From assembly GCA_964057225.1 (NCBI GenBank), contig OZ059899.1, positions 15,012,501 through 15,076,500 of the forward strand: a stretch of 64,000 nucleotides of DNA, in the 5' to 3' direction. The notes under the pieces were generated by a model. It was not told the DNA's origin. It searched no databases and saw only the letters and a list, made by a program, of their open reading frames with translations. The position numbers and the translations under genes were made by a program. Numbering within the stretch: position 1 is the stretch's first letter; the number at the start of each line of letters is the position of its first letter. Below are positions 1 to 13,500 of this stretch, in pieces. Source of the DNA: Auanema rhodensis. Its lineage: Eukaryota > Nematoda > Chromadorea > Rhabditida > Rhabditidae.

Positions 1-878
1 TTTTCATTTTTAATTTGAAAAATATAAAAAAATTATAAAAATATATTCATATTTGATAAGTTTTGTGTTATTTCTCATATCTAATATATAAAGACAATTC
101 AATTAATAATGAATATAAAATATATAATGACATCAAAGAAACACAAAACTTATCTATGAAGAAGAAAAAAACAATTTCTATTTAACATTGAATTGAGAGA
201 AGCTATGTTGTTAATCATATCATTAAGTTGAAAAAAATGCTCAAATATGTTCTAAATCATCTAAGCCGAGGTTTATAAGACTTTCACTTTACTACATTTC
301 AAAAGAACTTAAGCTTACATTGCAAAGTAAGCAAAGGCAAGTTGTGAGATGTAGCATATGTTGGTATAGCATGAGCATGATGTTGCTAATGATTATGATA
401 AACTGTCTAAGAATTGTCTTCTTCTAGCTCTCATTAAGCAGAAAATAGTCGTCATTATAGTTATGTATATGAACGACATTTGCTCTTGATCTATAGCATA
501 TATAAGGTTTGTTGTCTTTTTTTTCTTTTCTTTTTCAAGTTTTAAAGTTTTTTTTACAAGATTTTTCCAAGAAAAAAATCAAAGTTGCAGCTAATTGTAT
601 TGAAAAACTGTATTTTTTTGTACGTAAATGTAGACAGAACGACGACAGAAATGTAAAATGAAGATATATAAAGAGTCTGGAGACATTGACGAAGAGAGAG
701 GAAGAGAGAGGAAGAGAGTGACAATGGCAAATAGACAAGAAATAGAGGGACTGTGAAGCAGCAGATTTCTTGGATCTAGCTGTGGTAAAGTAGCTTAGGA
801 GGGTGATTTGGGGAAGGGGGCAGGGGGGATATAGTAGTAGTTGTAGTGTAGTTGTTGTATAGAGTAGATATAAGGAAA
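1..878. other. Tropomyosin 3' flank, AT-rich
   Basis: From the last tropomyosin stop to the window edge. The first few hundred bases downstream of the stop (toward lower coordinates) presumably include the 3'UTR of the distal terminal exon. Short CT/GA-rich stretches occur around 690-720. I see no gene-like reading frame; the open frames here are low-complexity Ser/Leu or Phe runs. Confidence 0.6.
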
Positions 879-2541
879 TCAATAGCCAGACAATTCTTGG
901 AAAGTCTGATCGAGTTCCTCGGAGATGGTCTTGTACCTCTCCTTCTCGTGGACCAATTCGTCTAAAAATAGTTGAAATTAGAAATAAAATTAATATTATT
1001 ATATTGATTTGATTAACTATATGTAATAGTTAAAGGAGGGATAGATAGAGAAGGGTATTTGCTTGTTTTTCAATGAGTTAGTAGTACGAAAAGGAATGAA
1101 TATCTGTACATATATTGAGGTAAAACTTGAAATTATTAAAGTTTTTTATGAAAAAAAAACAAATAGTATATAATAATGATAAAGTATATTATACATTTAT
1201 ATGTTATATATAACTATATATTCATATATAGTTATATATTTAGAAAAAATGACAGAAAAAGTGAAAATAAGGCTGACTGATGATGTAAAAACACAATGTA
1301 AGCAAGTCAATAATCATCCTGAAATTCCTATTTACTAGGAAAAACAGAGAAGATACAGAAGTAGAAGATGAAGGAATTATCGAAGTTACATCAAACCACG
1401 CAATACAATAATCAGAGTGTTTAGTTAGCTGGAAAGTAGTAGGAGAAACTCGGCACACCGGGGGTGGGGGGAGGGAGGAAAGGTTGTATGGATGATGCTT
1501 GAACAGTTCTTCGTATGAAGCATATCCGTAGTAGCATCTAGCAGTAGACTTCATCTTAACAGCTTTATCATTGAAAATAAAACTTTTAAGATGATTGGAT
1601 TACCGTTAGATGAGATATGAGTCATAGATGAAGAATGTTAAAGAAATATAAAGAGTATCATAACATTGCATTGGCTCTTGCTCCAAGAATTTTTTTGTCA
1701 AAATTTTCCAATTTGCTTGGAAAAAAAAAGATAAATAGGGATTCTGAAGCAGGAGAAGTAGGAAAAACCAGATTAGAAACATTAAATTCACATCATAATT
1801 CGATTAAATAAAACAATTCAAATCAATTAGAGCATTTCAGCTGACTGAATAAAGATTGAAGGTGATGATGATGATGAAAATCTGACGATAGCCAATATTC
1901 TGAAGATTTAGACGACGTTCAATTCGCAAATGAGATGATCCAATTCTTCTTGCAGCTTCTTGCTTTCACGAACAGATGTATCTTTCTCATCTGAAACTCA
2001 CATTCAAACACACGGCAAACATAAGTTTCAAGTTTTTAAAATGCTTTTGCAGTGAAATGCATAAAGATTAGTAAGGGTTGATATGATTAAAAGCTTTAAC
2101 TATGCTATTAGATCGTGCAATTAGAAAATTTATAATTTCGTTTAATGAGAGAAACAATGAAAATTCTATGATTTTCATTGTTATATCTCTAAATTAGTAT
2201 TTGGTTGAGTTTATAACACACAAACACACACAGAATGATCATCTGATTGAACATCATTTGAATCAACTTAACTCATGATGCTTCTAACTTGTAACATCTA
2301 AGCTTTACTACAAGTTCAAGTTATCATCTCATTACATCTCTTCAAAACAGTAAAGATGTGTGAATGAGCAAGATTCAGATGGGTTAGAATCAGAAGACAG
2401 GTAAAGAAGAGAGAAGACACACACACATAACTACGAGGACAAAACCGTTATCTTACATTTATGATCCTTGAATCTCCTGGACGGTTTGCTCAATCTCTTC
2501 CGTAAGATTACGGACACGTTCCTTCTCCAACAACAGCTCGT
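879..2541 (-). other. lev-11: Three alternative tropomyosin terminal exons
   Basis: Three terminal exons each contribute 83 nt to the stop: 2459-2541 ([20 protein letters not shown], ending QEIQGS), 1908-1990 ([20 protein letters not shown], ending ELNVV) and 879-961 ([20 protein letters not shown], ending FQELSGY). Each has its own acceptor and so implies its own 3'UTR and poly(A) site. The tropomyosin C-terminus forms the head-to-tail overlap and the troponin T contact, so the choice changes polymerisation and regulation. The most distal exon is the canonical muscle type. The middle one, with a Cys near the end, is the least conserved. Confidence 0.9.
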
Positions 2542-5500
2542 CTGTACAACACATGGACAATAGACATACACAGACATTTTGATATTTTATTTTCGATTTC
2601 TCTCATCAGGAATGATGTCGTGGTCGTGGTCGTCACCGTTATTACTATGGCATACTTCTGATTCTGATGATATTTTGTCCGAAGGTCTACGGTTGACGTC
2701 TTCCTCTTACACAGACAGATCAGAATACTTTCTAATCAGACGATCGAACAATGACAACGACAATGACATTCAGAATTTTGACGACGACAATCACAACTAA
2801 CACATAACATCAAATGATTTTATTATTCGGTTTTTCTACTTGTACGGCATTTTTACAAAATTATGAAAAATCCGATGTTACACCTCTTCTCAGCTTTGAT
2901 CACATTCCAAGTTTTTGTGGTTCATTTAACGTTTCTCTCAATTAAACTTTGGTTCTCTTTTAATGTTCCAAATTCAAATTTTTATCGAAAGTGTTTGAAA
3001 TCCAGATGCTGTTGCTGGCTTTTTCTTTTTCGCATTCCTCCCACACAGTTAGCAGTCGACAATGAGATGCTTTTCCACGAAATAATTCTCTTCTTCTCCT
3101 TCTCTCTCTCTCTCTCACTCTCTTCTCTTTTTCACGTTTCTCGCTATTGTTTTAGAGAGAGAGAAAGAGATAGAGAGAAAGAGAATGAAAAAGTATAAGA
3201 GATTAAGCTGATGTTTAGTCAGAAGCAACAGCAAGCAAAGCGAATGGAAGTCATCGTTGACTTTAAACTGTGAAAAGCTTCGCAGGGGTGTGTGTGTGGT
3301 ACACACAAAACAAGGCCTGAGAGAGGAAAGTGTAGGAGGATTTGCTCTTACCTCTCACTCTCTCCTGTTATCTTTCCCTCTCTCTCCTTTTCTCTCTCAT
3401 TCTATCAAAATAATGCACAATCTCGAGATAGGTGAGCAATGCTTAGCTGAGATCAGTGAAAAATCGTATCAGAGAAGAAAAACCGAATAATATATGACAG
3501 CAGCTGGTATAATATAAAGCAGCAGCTGCTTTTAAAATTTCTTTAATCGTAATCTTTAACGCATTTTAAGAAAATGTTTGGGTGATGAGCATAAGCTGTG
3601 ATAAGCATTGTTTGTATATAGTTGAATGACGTACCTTCGAGTCTGTCGACTTCCTTTTGGAGCTTCTGGACGGAACGCTCAGCGAATTCAGCACGAGTCT
3701 CAGCCTGGAACAAACATACTGTTAGTCTGATGGCATGTTGGATCAAGAGATTGGAGGTGAATGTGTACAATCGAATGACAACATGTCACAGAAACAAAAT
3801 GCTGAAAGTCAGATGACGTAATGCTCATCTGACTACGAAAGACAACAACGGACGAATTTAGACGACGATGCAAGATTTCTCTTTTCGACACAAGCACAAC
3901 GACGCAAGAAAATTTGAGAAACGAAAGTAAAAAAAAGGAAAATTCGAAATGAATTAAGGACGATATCATAGACAGAAAACAGAGGGAATGTTACCTCCTT
4001 CAGTCTGGCGGAGATGGTGCGGATTTGCTCCTCGTAAGAATCCTCACGTTGGAGGGCCTTCTCCTCAGAAACTTCGAGAGACTTCAAGTTGTTACCGACG
4101 ACACGGAGTTCCTCCTCGAGTTCGACGATCTTGCTGCACAAAATAGAGACACGTTAATAGAAAGAAAAGAAAAAATCATGAATAATCACATGACCACATA
4201 AGGATATTCACATATTTTTAATTTTTAAGTTTTTTGAAAGGGAGATAGATTAGATAGAAAAAGGTTCATATCATGCAAAGCTTATTCAGAACTGATGTCA
4301 CGATGTTACGACAGCATTACTACATATGCATCCAACTTAATGATTATTAAGATAAACCTGATTATCTTGAAAGCTTATGAATGAGCATGAGCTTCTTGAT
4401 AGTCAAGTTTCGTAATATCATTAAGCTGCATGAGTATGAGAAACCTGATTAACAGCTTGTTTCATAGCCTTCTTATAGGATTCAAAATGCAATTCCACTT
4501 GCGCAGATTTCTTTGCTGAACTTTCCATAATGCGTAACAGCTTGATAAGAGCATTAAGCTCAGTTTCAGCTTCATCAGCTCGTCTGTTAGTAAGTGAAAA
4601 CAAAGTATTTGGTTATATTATATTAATTATTTTAATTTATAGTTAGTTTAGATAATGAGGTATTAGAATCATATAAGGTTTCATATTAGGTTCTTTCAGT
4701 TTTCAGATTTTCCGTTTGGAACCATTTTTCATAGAATTCTTATAATGAATTTAAGTAAGAGTGAAACTGTTTCAATGATTCTATGGAAACGGATCCGGAA
4801 AATGATGACGTAGAGTTGACGACGAAGGAGTTGTTCTATGTATACAGAGGTCGAAGTATACAAGTATGAATTACACGTATTCAGTATTCTACCTCCTTCA
4901 ATCGGAAGTCCAATTGACGAATTTGCTCGGCGAAGATGTCCTCCTTTTCGAGGGCCTTCTCCTCGGACAGCTCGAGCGACTTCAAGTTGTTGCCGACGAC
5001 ACGAAGCTCTTCCTCAAGCTCGACGATCTTGCTAGATAGAACCCAGCCATGTTATAACCGTAGTTTAAGCAATAATCAAAGCCGAAATTCAACGAAAAAT
5101 ATAATCCAAAAAGCAATTTACGAAAGTACAGACTGCTGCGGTCTTATTGATAATAATCTGTTGAATTCCGGTTTTGAAATTTATGTTTTGAGCGCAAATT
5201 CTTTGTTTTTTCTTCTCAACCCCCTGGATTATGATGTGATCTGATGGAATTACTAACTTACTAACCAGGTTGGAGAAGAATCATCAAAAAGCATAATTAT
5301 TATATTATTAGAAGCTATATGGTGAGTAAAGCTTTGAGGTTATGCAAAAGTTTTTTTTCTCATTTTTTCTAAAAATAATTCTTCTTTTCTGCTTAATTGT
5401 TTGATTTGCTTCAATTTTTGTGTGAGATGATAAGACAACGTACTTCTCTCCGGCCTCAGCACGCTCTTCGGCTCTCTCAAGATCAGCTTCAACCATGGCC

Positions 5501-8500
5501 AACTTACGGGCGACCTGGAATATTGATGAAGTTAGTTAAAGTATTCTGAATCAACAGTATAGAGCGTCATCATCCGACAACATCAGATGAGAACGTTCAA
5601 TCACTTCAGTCTTTAACGATATGAGACGATATTTCAATGATAGAAACCATTGAAACATTCGAACGATGGACATATATAGATGATGTTAGAATCAAATTCA
5701 AGGCCAGTTATTCAGATTAGAAGATATGATGATTCAAGGATTTTCAATGATGTTAGACATATATGCAACTGTATATGGAGGATCAAAAAGGTTTTTTTGC
5801 TTATAGGTTGGAAGAAGGTTTGATAGATTGGGAGAAGGTTCGTGTTAGGTTAATCACTTCATATCAGTTATGTTCAAATCAGACACAAGAAAATAGGAAA
5901 ATCATTTCGGGACCTCGTCGTATTTGCGGTCAGCTTCTTCAGCGAGCATCTGAGCTTCCTTGAGCTGAGCCTCAATGGTGTTGGCACGCTCCTCATCTTG
6001 GAAGGAGCGGTTTTCCATGACCTTACGGACACTGAACTCACAAAGTTTTTTGGCGAAAAAAGAGAAAAATGGATGAAACGTAACCGGAAATCCTGTTAAG
6101 GATAGCTGGTTTGTATTTAGAATGTGTGAGAGTATGTGATGTATGAGCAGATGTAGATGGAAGAAGATGTGCATATTTGGAATTCTGATATGAAAACTCA
6201 ATATACAGCAGTATCTTCTGAAGTTACTGTCTGATAGCCATCTGATTCTCAAGAATGCTTTGTTTTTTTTAGAAATTTGACTTCGAAATTCAAAAGCAAA
6301 TCGAAATAACATATTCTGGCTTCAAAACAAAAAGTTAAATACATTGAAAACTGACATGAAAATTAGAAAAATCAGATGAAAAAGGAATATTTTTGTTGAA
6401 AAATGGTATTAGTATATAGAGCACAGCACCTCATCACTACGGGTCTCAGTTTCACGTAACAGTGATTGGGATTCACGTAGTTTCTGTTCTAACGCTGATG
6501 AACGATCTTCATCAATGTCCATTCGTGTTTCCAATGATCGTCGAGCCCTAAACACACAAGGAAACAAGTTAGTTATTCATGGTAATTAAGAAGAAAAATC
6601 TTTTTTTTGTTTAGAAAGGGGAACGTAATCGGATTTGAGATGGCTGAGGTATAGCTTCTCGTCATCTGGAGCTGGATCTGAAATGTGGTGAAAAGCAAGC
6701 AAGCACATGCAACTAGGTGTGAGAACATGGAGATTCATGCAGTTCAAACGGATATATCTATGTCTATCGTTGATGTCTTCAATAGTTGAAAAAACAAAGA
6801 AAACTGAAATGAAAACATAAAAAGCGGACCTCTTCGTATTTGCGGTCAGCATCCTCAGCGATAACCTTGGCATCGTCGACTTGAGTTTCTAAGAAGTTGG
6901 CACGCTCCTCATCCTGCTGGGAGCGGGTCTCCATGGATTTGCGGGCACTGCACGGAAAAAGACAACACGTATAAGACTATTTGGACATATTTGGACAAGT
7001 CTATTCTGATGTCAACAATGAATACTTGTTGACGTCACAAGAGACTTCTGTAGACGGACTACATACATAGCTAACTATGTAAGCTTCACGTAACACATAC
7101 TATACACCGAAAACGGATTACATTGAGACGGTTTAGATTTGTGACAACGAAGGACAACATCATTTTGAAGCCGACGAATGATTTGCGTGAAAACAATGTT
7201 TGGTGATGTTTTCGGTGATTTTCTTGAATTAGGCAATAGCGTGAAAAGCGTGTATGTGTAATGTGAATCAGGTGCTTTCAGAAGACTTCAGAAGAGGCTA
7301 CGTGTAACGAGTTTGACTTCCAATGCGAGTTATTCTATCCATCCAATCGTAATACCTCATGTATCTCACACATCCATATGGTGACACAGCTTTCCGTCAG
7401 AACAGTCAGGCTGATAGCTTGTATCGGTCTAAGTTGTTCGTCCTCCGGAAGTACTGGATACCGTTTACGTCTCGGATGTCAAAAACGCACCGCTCGGACT
7501 CGTCAACGTTGTGGGTAGCCTCCTCGAGCTTCTCAGTGGCGATCTTCAGGCGCTCTTCAGCACGCTCAAGCTCGTCCTCAAGAAGAGTCATACGACGGTT
7601 GAGGGCAGCAACCTCAGCCTCAGCCTGGAAAGGGAAAAAAATTCATAACATGTCTCACCGTTCAGCCTCATCAGCAGCCTTGGAGGCTTCTTCCAACTTC
7701 TGTGTGGCAATCTTCAGACGCTCCTCCGTACGCTCCAAATCCTCCTCCACAAGCACAATACGACGGTTCAAAGCAGCTACTTCAGCTTCAGCCTGTACAC
7801 AAGCCGTTTGGTTTTTTTTTTTTTAAATTTTGCAGTCAGGACCAGGTATGTATATAGCCCATTCTATAGAACGTGACCGAGAAGTTTTTGGGAGCAACCT
7901 TCATCATTTTTATTTTATTGATTCTTCTTTGGAGAAGTTTTTAGGCACACAAATTCCGATAATTTTCACCAGTTTTTGTGGAATTGTGCGCTCGAAATGT
8001 TTCTTCAGACGATTAACAAGCGAGGGGGCAGACATAACTTGTCCCTGAATAAGCTGCTTTGATTATCACTTTCAGGCGGCTCAATGGACAAACATTGTTT
8101 GGGAGCGAAAAGGAAGGTCGAGAATCAATTGATGTTGTTAAACAAGCTTAAAGCTTTTGTAATATATTATCAACAGCTGTCTATCTGTCTGTCGGTTGAA
8201 GCTGTTTCAGGCCAGACAACCTGAAGCTGCCGACAGCAACTGTGTGTTTTCAAAAAGGTTTTGAGATGCCTATGACTTCAAGACAAACCATACAGCTTTG
8301 ACACTTTTAGGCTCTCATAAGCTATCGTCTGTTGACGGTTCGTCGTGATTTACTGTCGGATCCACTCCAGAACATCGTGCACAGCCCACTTGAGTTGTGC
8401 GGATACGACGGCGTCGATGACGGTTGTGGCATCGACGGCTGATCATTTTTTTGTTAAAAAGCTCAAAGAATATTGCACGAAAATCAAGAAATAATTTCAT

Positions 8501-10546
8501 GTTTCTGCAGGTTTTGGATTTTCTACGAAAAAAACTAAAAAATTTTGACGATATCAAGAAGGGTAGCTATCGGTCACTTTCATCAGAATCTTATCCAGTA
8601 GCGCCATCTTCAAACGACATGAACTTCTGTATTAGAATCATCTGATAAGCATGGTCATAACGATGATGATGAACAGAGGATTCAGTTCATCGTCGTCATA
8701 ATCTGCCAGATAGATACAAACAACATCAAACGATGAATGATTTATGAGGACGAAGATGACGAACGCAACGATGTCGTCGACATCCTATTACTCCAATTCA
8801 GAAATTAAATCAATTTTTGTTCAAAAAAAAACTAATGATGATGATTGCAAGTCAAAAATTCTCATATTTCTATAGAAGAGGTGGTGAAATGATGAGGAAT
8901 GGGGGAATTTAATTGGGACTACGACTTACGTCTTCACGCTTCTTACGCTCTTCTTCGAGCTGTCTCTTGACCTCATCGGCCTCATCCTTAGCAGACTCAG
9001 CCTCCTCACGGGCCTGTCGCATCTTCTTCTTGAGCACATCAAGAAGAGATGTCTGCTGGGCACCTTCCTTATTAACCTTAGACATGGTTGTGGATGTTTG
9101 ATATGGAGGATCTAAGAGTATGAATGAAAAGACAGAATTTTCAATGCGAGAGAGATCGAAAACGAATAACTTCAAAGAGGGAAAACGATGAAAATGAAAG
9201 ATTTTCTCAGAACAATCAAAAAAAATCAAAAATGATATGAATGGCAAAGTATTGGAATTGTAGAAGGAATGCACGAACGAAGACAGTGAGCAAGTGGATT
9301 CAAGAAAAATGGATTGAAGTTGGCCGAAGGGGCTGGTTGAGTAGAAAAGAAGGAGGAGGGCGGACAAGAAGGGTGGAGAAGACGGCAAGAGAGCCGAGTG
9401 GTTGGTGCAAGAACTCAAACAGTCTGTGATTCCTGAGAGCTATAGAGAGAGAGGAAGAGAGAGAGTAGCAAAGGAGCAGAAAGGAATAACAGAGACTGTA
9501 CAGAGGGATGTGGGTCCAGAAGAGCAAAACGTGAGAGGACTCACGGCGAATGTGCAAAAGAAAGACGAAATGTATGAATATGAGAAGAGAGGTAAAAGAA
9601 AAAGAGACGACGTAGGCGCCACCTCCGTCGCTTCTAACCGGACCGGAAAGTAGCAAGATGAAAACGACGACGAGAGGGCAGGGCTGCCGAAGGCGCTGAC
9701 TCGACGAGGACGACGACCAGCTCCTTGAACACCTTCTTCCCCCGTTTTCTTCTTTCGTCTTTCGTTCCAACGTCTCTTTCAGCAAAACTGCTAAGGGCCG
9801 ACTGTTACGTTCTCTCAGTCTCTGTCTTTCTCTTAGAATCATATGCTTTTCATGTCGATTCTGAATTGTTTGCCGAAGTATGTCTAATCATCGGGCTATC
9901 TTACTACCTCTTGTGGATGCCTCTTTGTTTCGGCGAACTCATCGGAATGGCATTAGAAGCGCATGCAAGAGATGATTTGAACAGCTAATTGAGATACAAA
10001 GAGAGAAATCCAAGGGTCCAAAGGTGAACATTCGATTTGGAACTAGAGAATAATCCACAAGTAGAATGAGTACCGGCATTTAGTATTAACCTTTCCCAGA
10101 TCTCTCCGCGTTTTTTTTAACTTTTCGGTTTTTTTTTGAATATGTATACGTAGTACGTGAGATGAAGAGTATAGTATATGCTACTAAAACGAGAGAATAA
10201 GAGGAGGAGGGGGAGTATGATGTAGAGATTGAGGGATGACGACGTTTGATTGTACGATGTAAGAAGAGCGACTCAAGGGTTCTACCATCTCGTAGTCATC
10301 TTCACTACTCGTCCGTAACCATCATTGCCGGAAGTTGAAACATTGACGTGAAGATAAGAAGAAGAAGAAGCTCACAAAGAGTCATATATCAGAATTTCAT
10401 ATGACGGCGTGATCGAAAATAACAAACAACAAACATAATTTTGGAATAATTTTGACGATTTGATAACAGGCTGAGGAATAAAATGCCTGAATACACGATT
10501 GAATATGATCAGATGAGAAGAGAGTGAAAAGTGGGGAAGCGAAGGA

Positions 10547-10592
<46 letters not shown>

Positions 10593-13500
10593 ATCAGAAA
10601 CAAAATGTGTAGTTTGAAATCATAACAATAATGATTAAGAGATGATCATCATTCGTTTTTCGAAACATCTCGTGAAAAAAAACGCGAACAAGGAGAAAGG
10701 GGCGGTAGGCGGACGTCCGAAGTACTAATTCACCTGTTGATGATGATGACCATCACTTCTTATTGGACACAACAATAAGAAAGATACAAGATGGTTGACG
10801 ACGTGGAAATAAGCCGATGGAATGAAGAAGAAAGCAAAGCTGAATGAAGGGGATGGAGGAAGAGATTAAAAAACAACTGAAGTTCTTGGAGAACATATAA
10901 CAAGCTATATATGAGAAGAGAGTAAGAAAGCGAGAGAGATAGAGAAAGAAGAATGAAAAAGTTGATAAGCATAATGACTAAAACTGAAAAGGCGGTGTTC
11001 AATGAATTCATCTCAGCTAACGCTCATCAGCAGCTATGGATGCAACTTTTGGCGGTTACATCATGCAATAGCATCAGTTCATACGCATATACCTATAGAA
11101 GATAGCAAAACGATGTGTGCTGAGAGCGTTTGTACCTCGTTCTCTCTCTTTCTCTCATTTCGACTTTCTCTCTATCTCTCTTTCTCTCTCTATCTAGCCA
11201 AGCAAACTAGAATCTCGTCCTCCTCATGGTCAGTAATATGTGCTGGTGATGCTGACAAAAATCAATAATTTGAGATTTTCAAAATACAAAGAAAGAGAAA
11301 AGGAAGTTTCAAGGGATAGATTATCAATTAAAGGTCCAAATAAAAGATAAAAATGAAAAGAAATCAAATTCGAAGATTCACGTTTTTGAATTCGGTACAG
11401 AAGGTAGCGATTACATTGCTAATACTAAACTTTGATCCATCTGAATGATCGGAAGTGTGTGGGAAAAGCGGGGGTGGATTGGGGAAGAAGAAGAAGATAG
11501 AAGAAGTAGTTTTTTGAAAAAGGTTATATATAGGGAATTATGATACATGATTGAGTTATGATGAGTAAATGACATAGTGAATGCTCATGATGATGATGAC
11601 ATTTGCTTGTTTCAGATGATGATGATGATGATGATGATGCTAAGATTGAATTGTGAGTCAACTAACAGAGAAATGAAACAAGAGCAAGATTGGAAACATA
11701 GTTATGATGTTTGGGGATGAAGTGAACAGATGTATGTAGGGAGAGGGGGGGGAGAGAGAGGAAATACACAAAAGTCAGTCTAATTAGTTACAAAAGGAAT
11801 CAAAAGGAATGATTGAGGACAAGGTTCCGGTAGGATGACCCTGTATAGAGAGAAGAATCAAAAGAATGGTCCATCGTTTTGTTTTACTTATCCCCTCTTT
11901 TCACTTTTCAGAAATCATAATTTCAATAAACTTTACGGAATGTTGGGTGTTCGTGTGAAATTTCTTGATCAGCTTGGACCATGCGTTTACTAACGCACAG
12001 GGAGATGGCGGAGGACGCTGGGAAGGATGAGATACAAGAAGCATGTTTAAGTTGATCGGAAGGATGCTTATGAATGGGACGATATGAAAGAAAAATGTGC
12101 AAGTATATGCATCTAGCGATGTTGATGGAGAACTGTCCACGGCAGCGATTGCAGCTATCGTCGACGACGAAAACGCCGAAAGCTGATGATGCACAGCATG
12201 ACGAGGCAGTTTCATCGTCAATCGTTTCCACATTCTTCAGGAAAATATGGAAAACCGTATCTTGAGCATGATGGCAAGGAAAGGGAAGCAAAATAGGAAA
12301 AGGGAGGTATGAAAGTATTGAAATATCAGATACATTGAGAAGAATTACGAATGATAATGAAGAGGCAAAAGCTTTTTAGGTAACATTTTTGAATATAATG
12401 ATGAAGATATAGTGATATTATTGATTGGATGACAACTGAAGATCAGAGACTTTATGAAGGAATTCCGAAGAGATAGGTGATGTAGATGATATAGTCAGAT
12501 ATATATGAAGAAAGAGAGAGCGAAAGAGAGAGAGGGGGGGGGGGAGAAACGGAATGTATTCTTAGACGAAGTATATGATGACGTAGTTTATATGCCGTCG
12601 TACATATTTAGCAGATTCAACAAATAAAAGGTGTATCTCATATATGTAACTACCTGTATTATAAAAAGTAAAGAGGTATACATTGAGAGAGAAAGGGAGA
12701 CTAAGAGATATAATGGAGGGAAATAGATAGAAACGAGTTTGATCATCAGCTGCTTATCTAATATTATGAAGTTGTTGTCAGATTAAATCTGATTCATATC
12801 ATATCCTTTTAGCTTCATGTTGCGTAAATATCTATTTTGAAAAGGTGATGATGATTGTTGTTGTTCAATCATCATTCTATTCATTCGAATTTAATTCCTT
12901 TCTTCCGTTAAAATTTCTTTTTTTATTTTGAAAAAAAGGAAAAATGTAATTTCTATTGATAATGAAACATACGTCAATTGATGATGATGGGATTTTGATA
13001 ATAGGAGAAGAAGTAACAATGTACAACCGCTCAACTGCATTTCAGAAATAAGGATGAATGAATGAAAATATTCCAATTTCACGTGCCACGTGGAAATATA
13101 TTTTCATTTAGGACACTCAGATTGTATGAGATAGTAATGAAGGAGAAGAGAGAAAGAGACGGGGGTAAGATGGCATATCATCGTATGAAGATGTTAGGAT
13201 TTTGATAAATTCTGAAGCATTGTGGATACATTGTGATCGTGAAATGCATGATGACGTAATAATCCCTTAAAGTTATTTTTGAAATTATTCTAGCCATCGA
13301 AAACAATATATATATATATATATATGTATATATTTGAAATAGGAATAGAACATCACTTCTGGGGCCAACACCAAGCTGGCAACCCGAATGACCATCCGAC
13401 AACTACCATATATGCCAGCAAGGACAGATACAGGAAACCGGACAGCAGGAGAAGACTATTCGAACAACAAAAATCTAATGGATACCGATGATGATTCGGA

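Noticed and set aside
7359-7826. 155-codon plus-strand open frame
   Set aside because: It is antisense to the two 134-nt tropomyosin exons, which have splice sites and family sequence on the other strand.
9300-9842. 180-codon minus-strand open frame upstream of the internal tropomyosin start
   Set aside because: Arg/Ser/Phe-rich translation of low-complexity DNA with no family signature; plus-strand frames are equally open, so it is not evidence of a gene.
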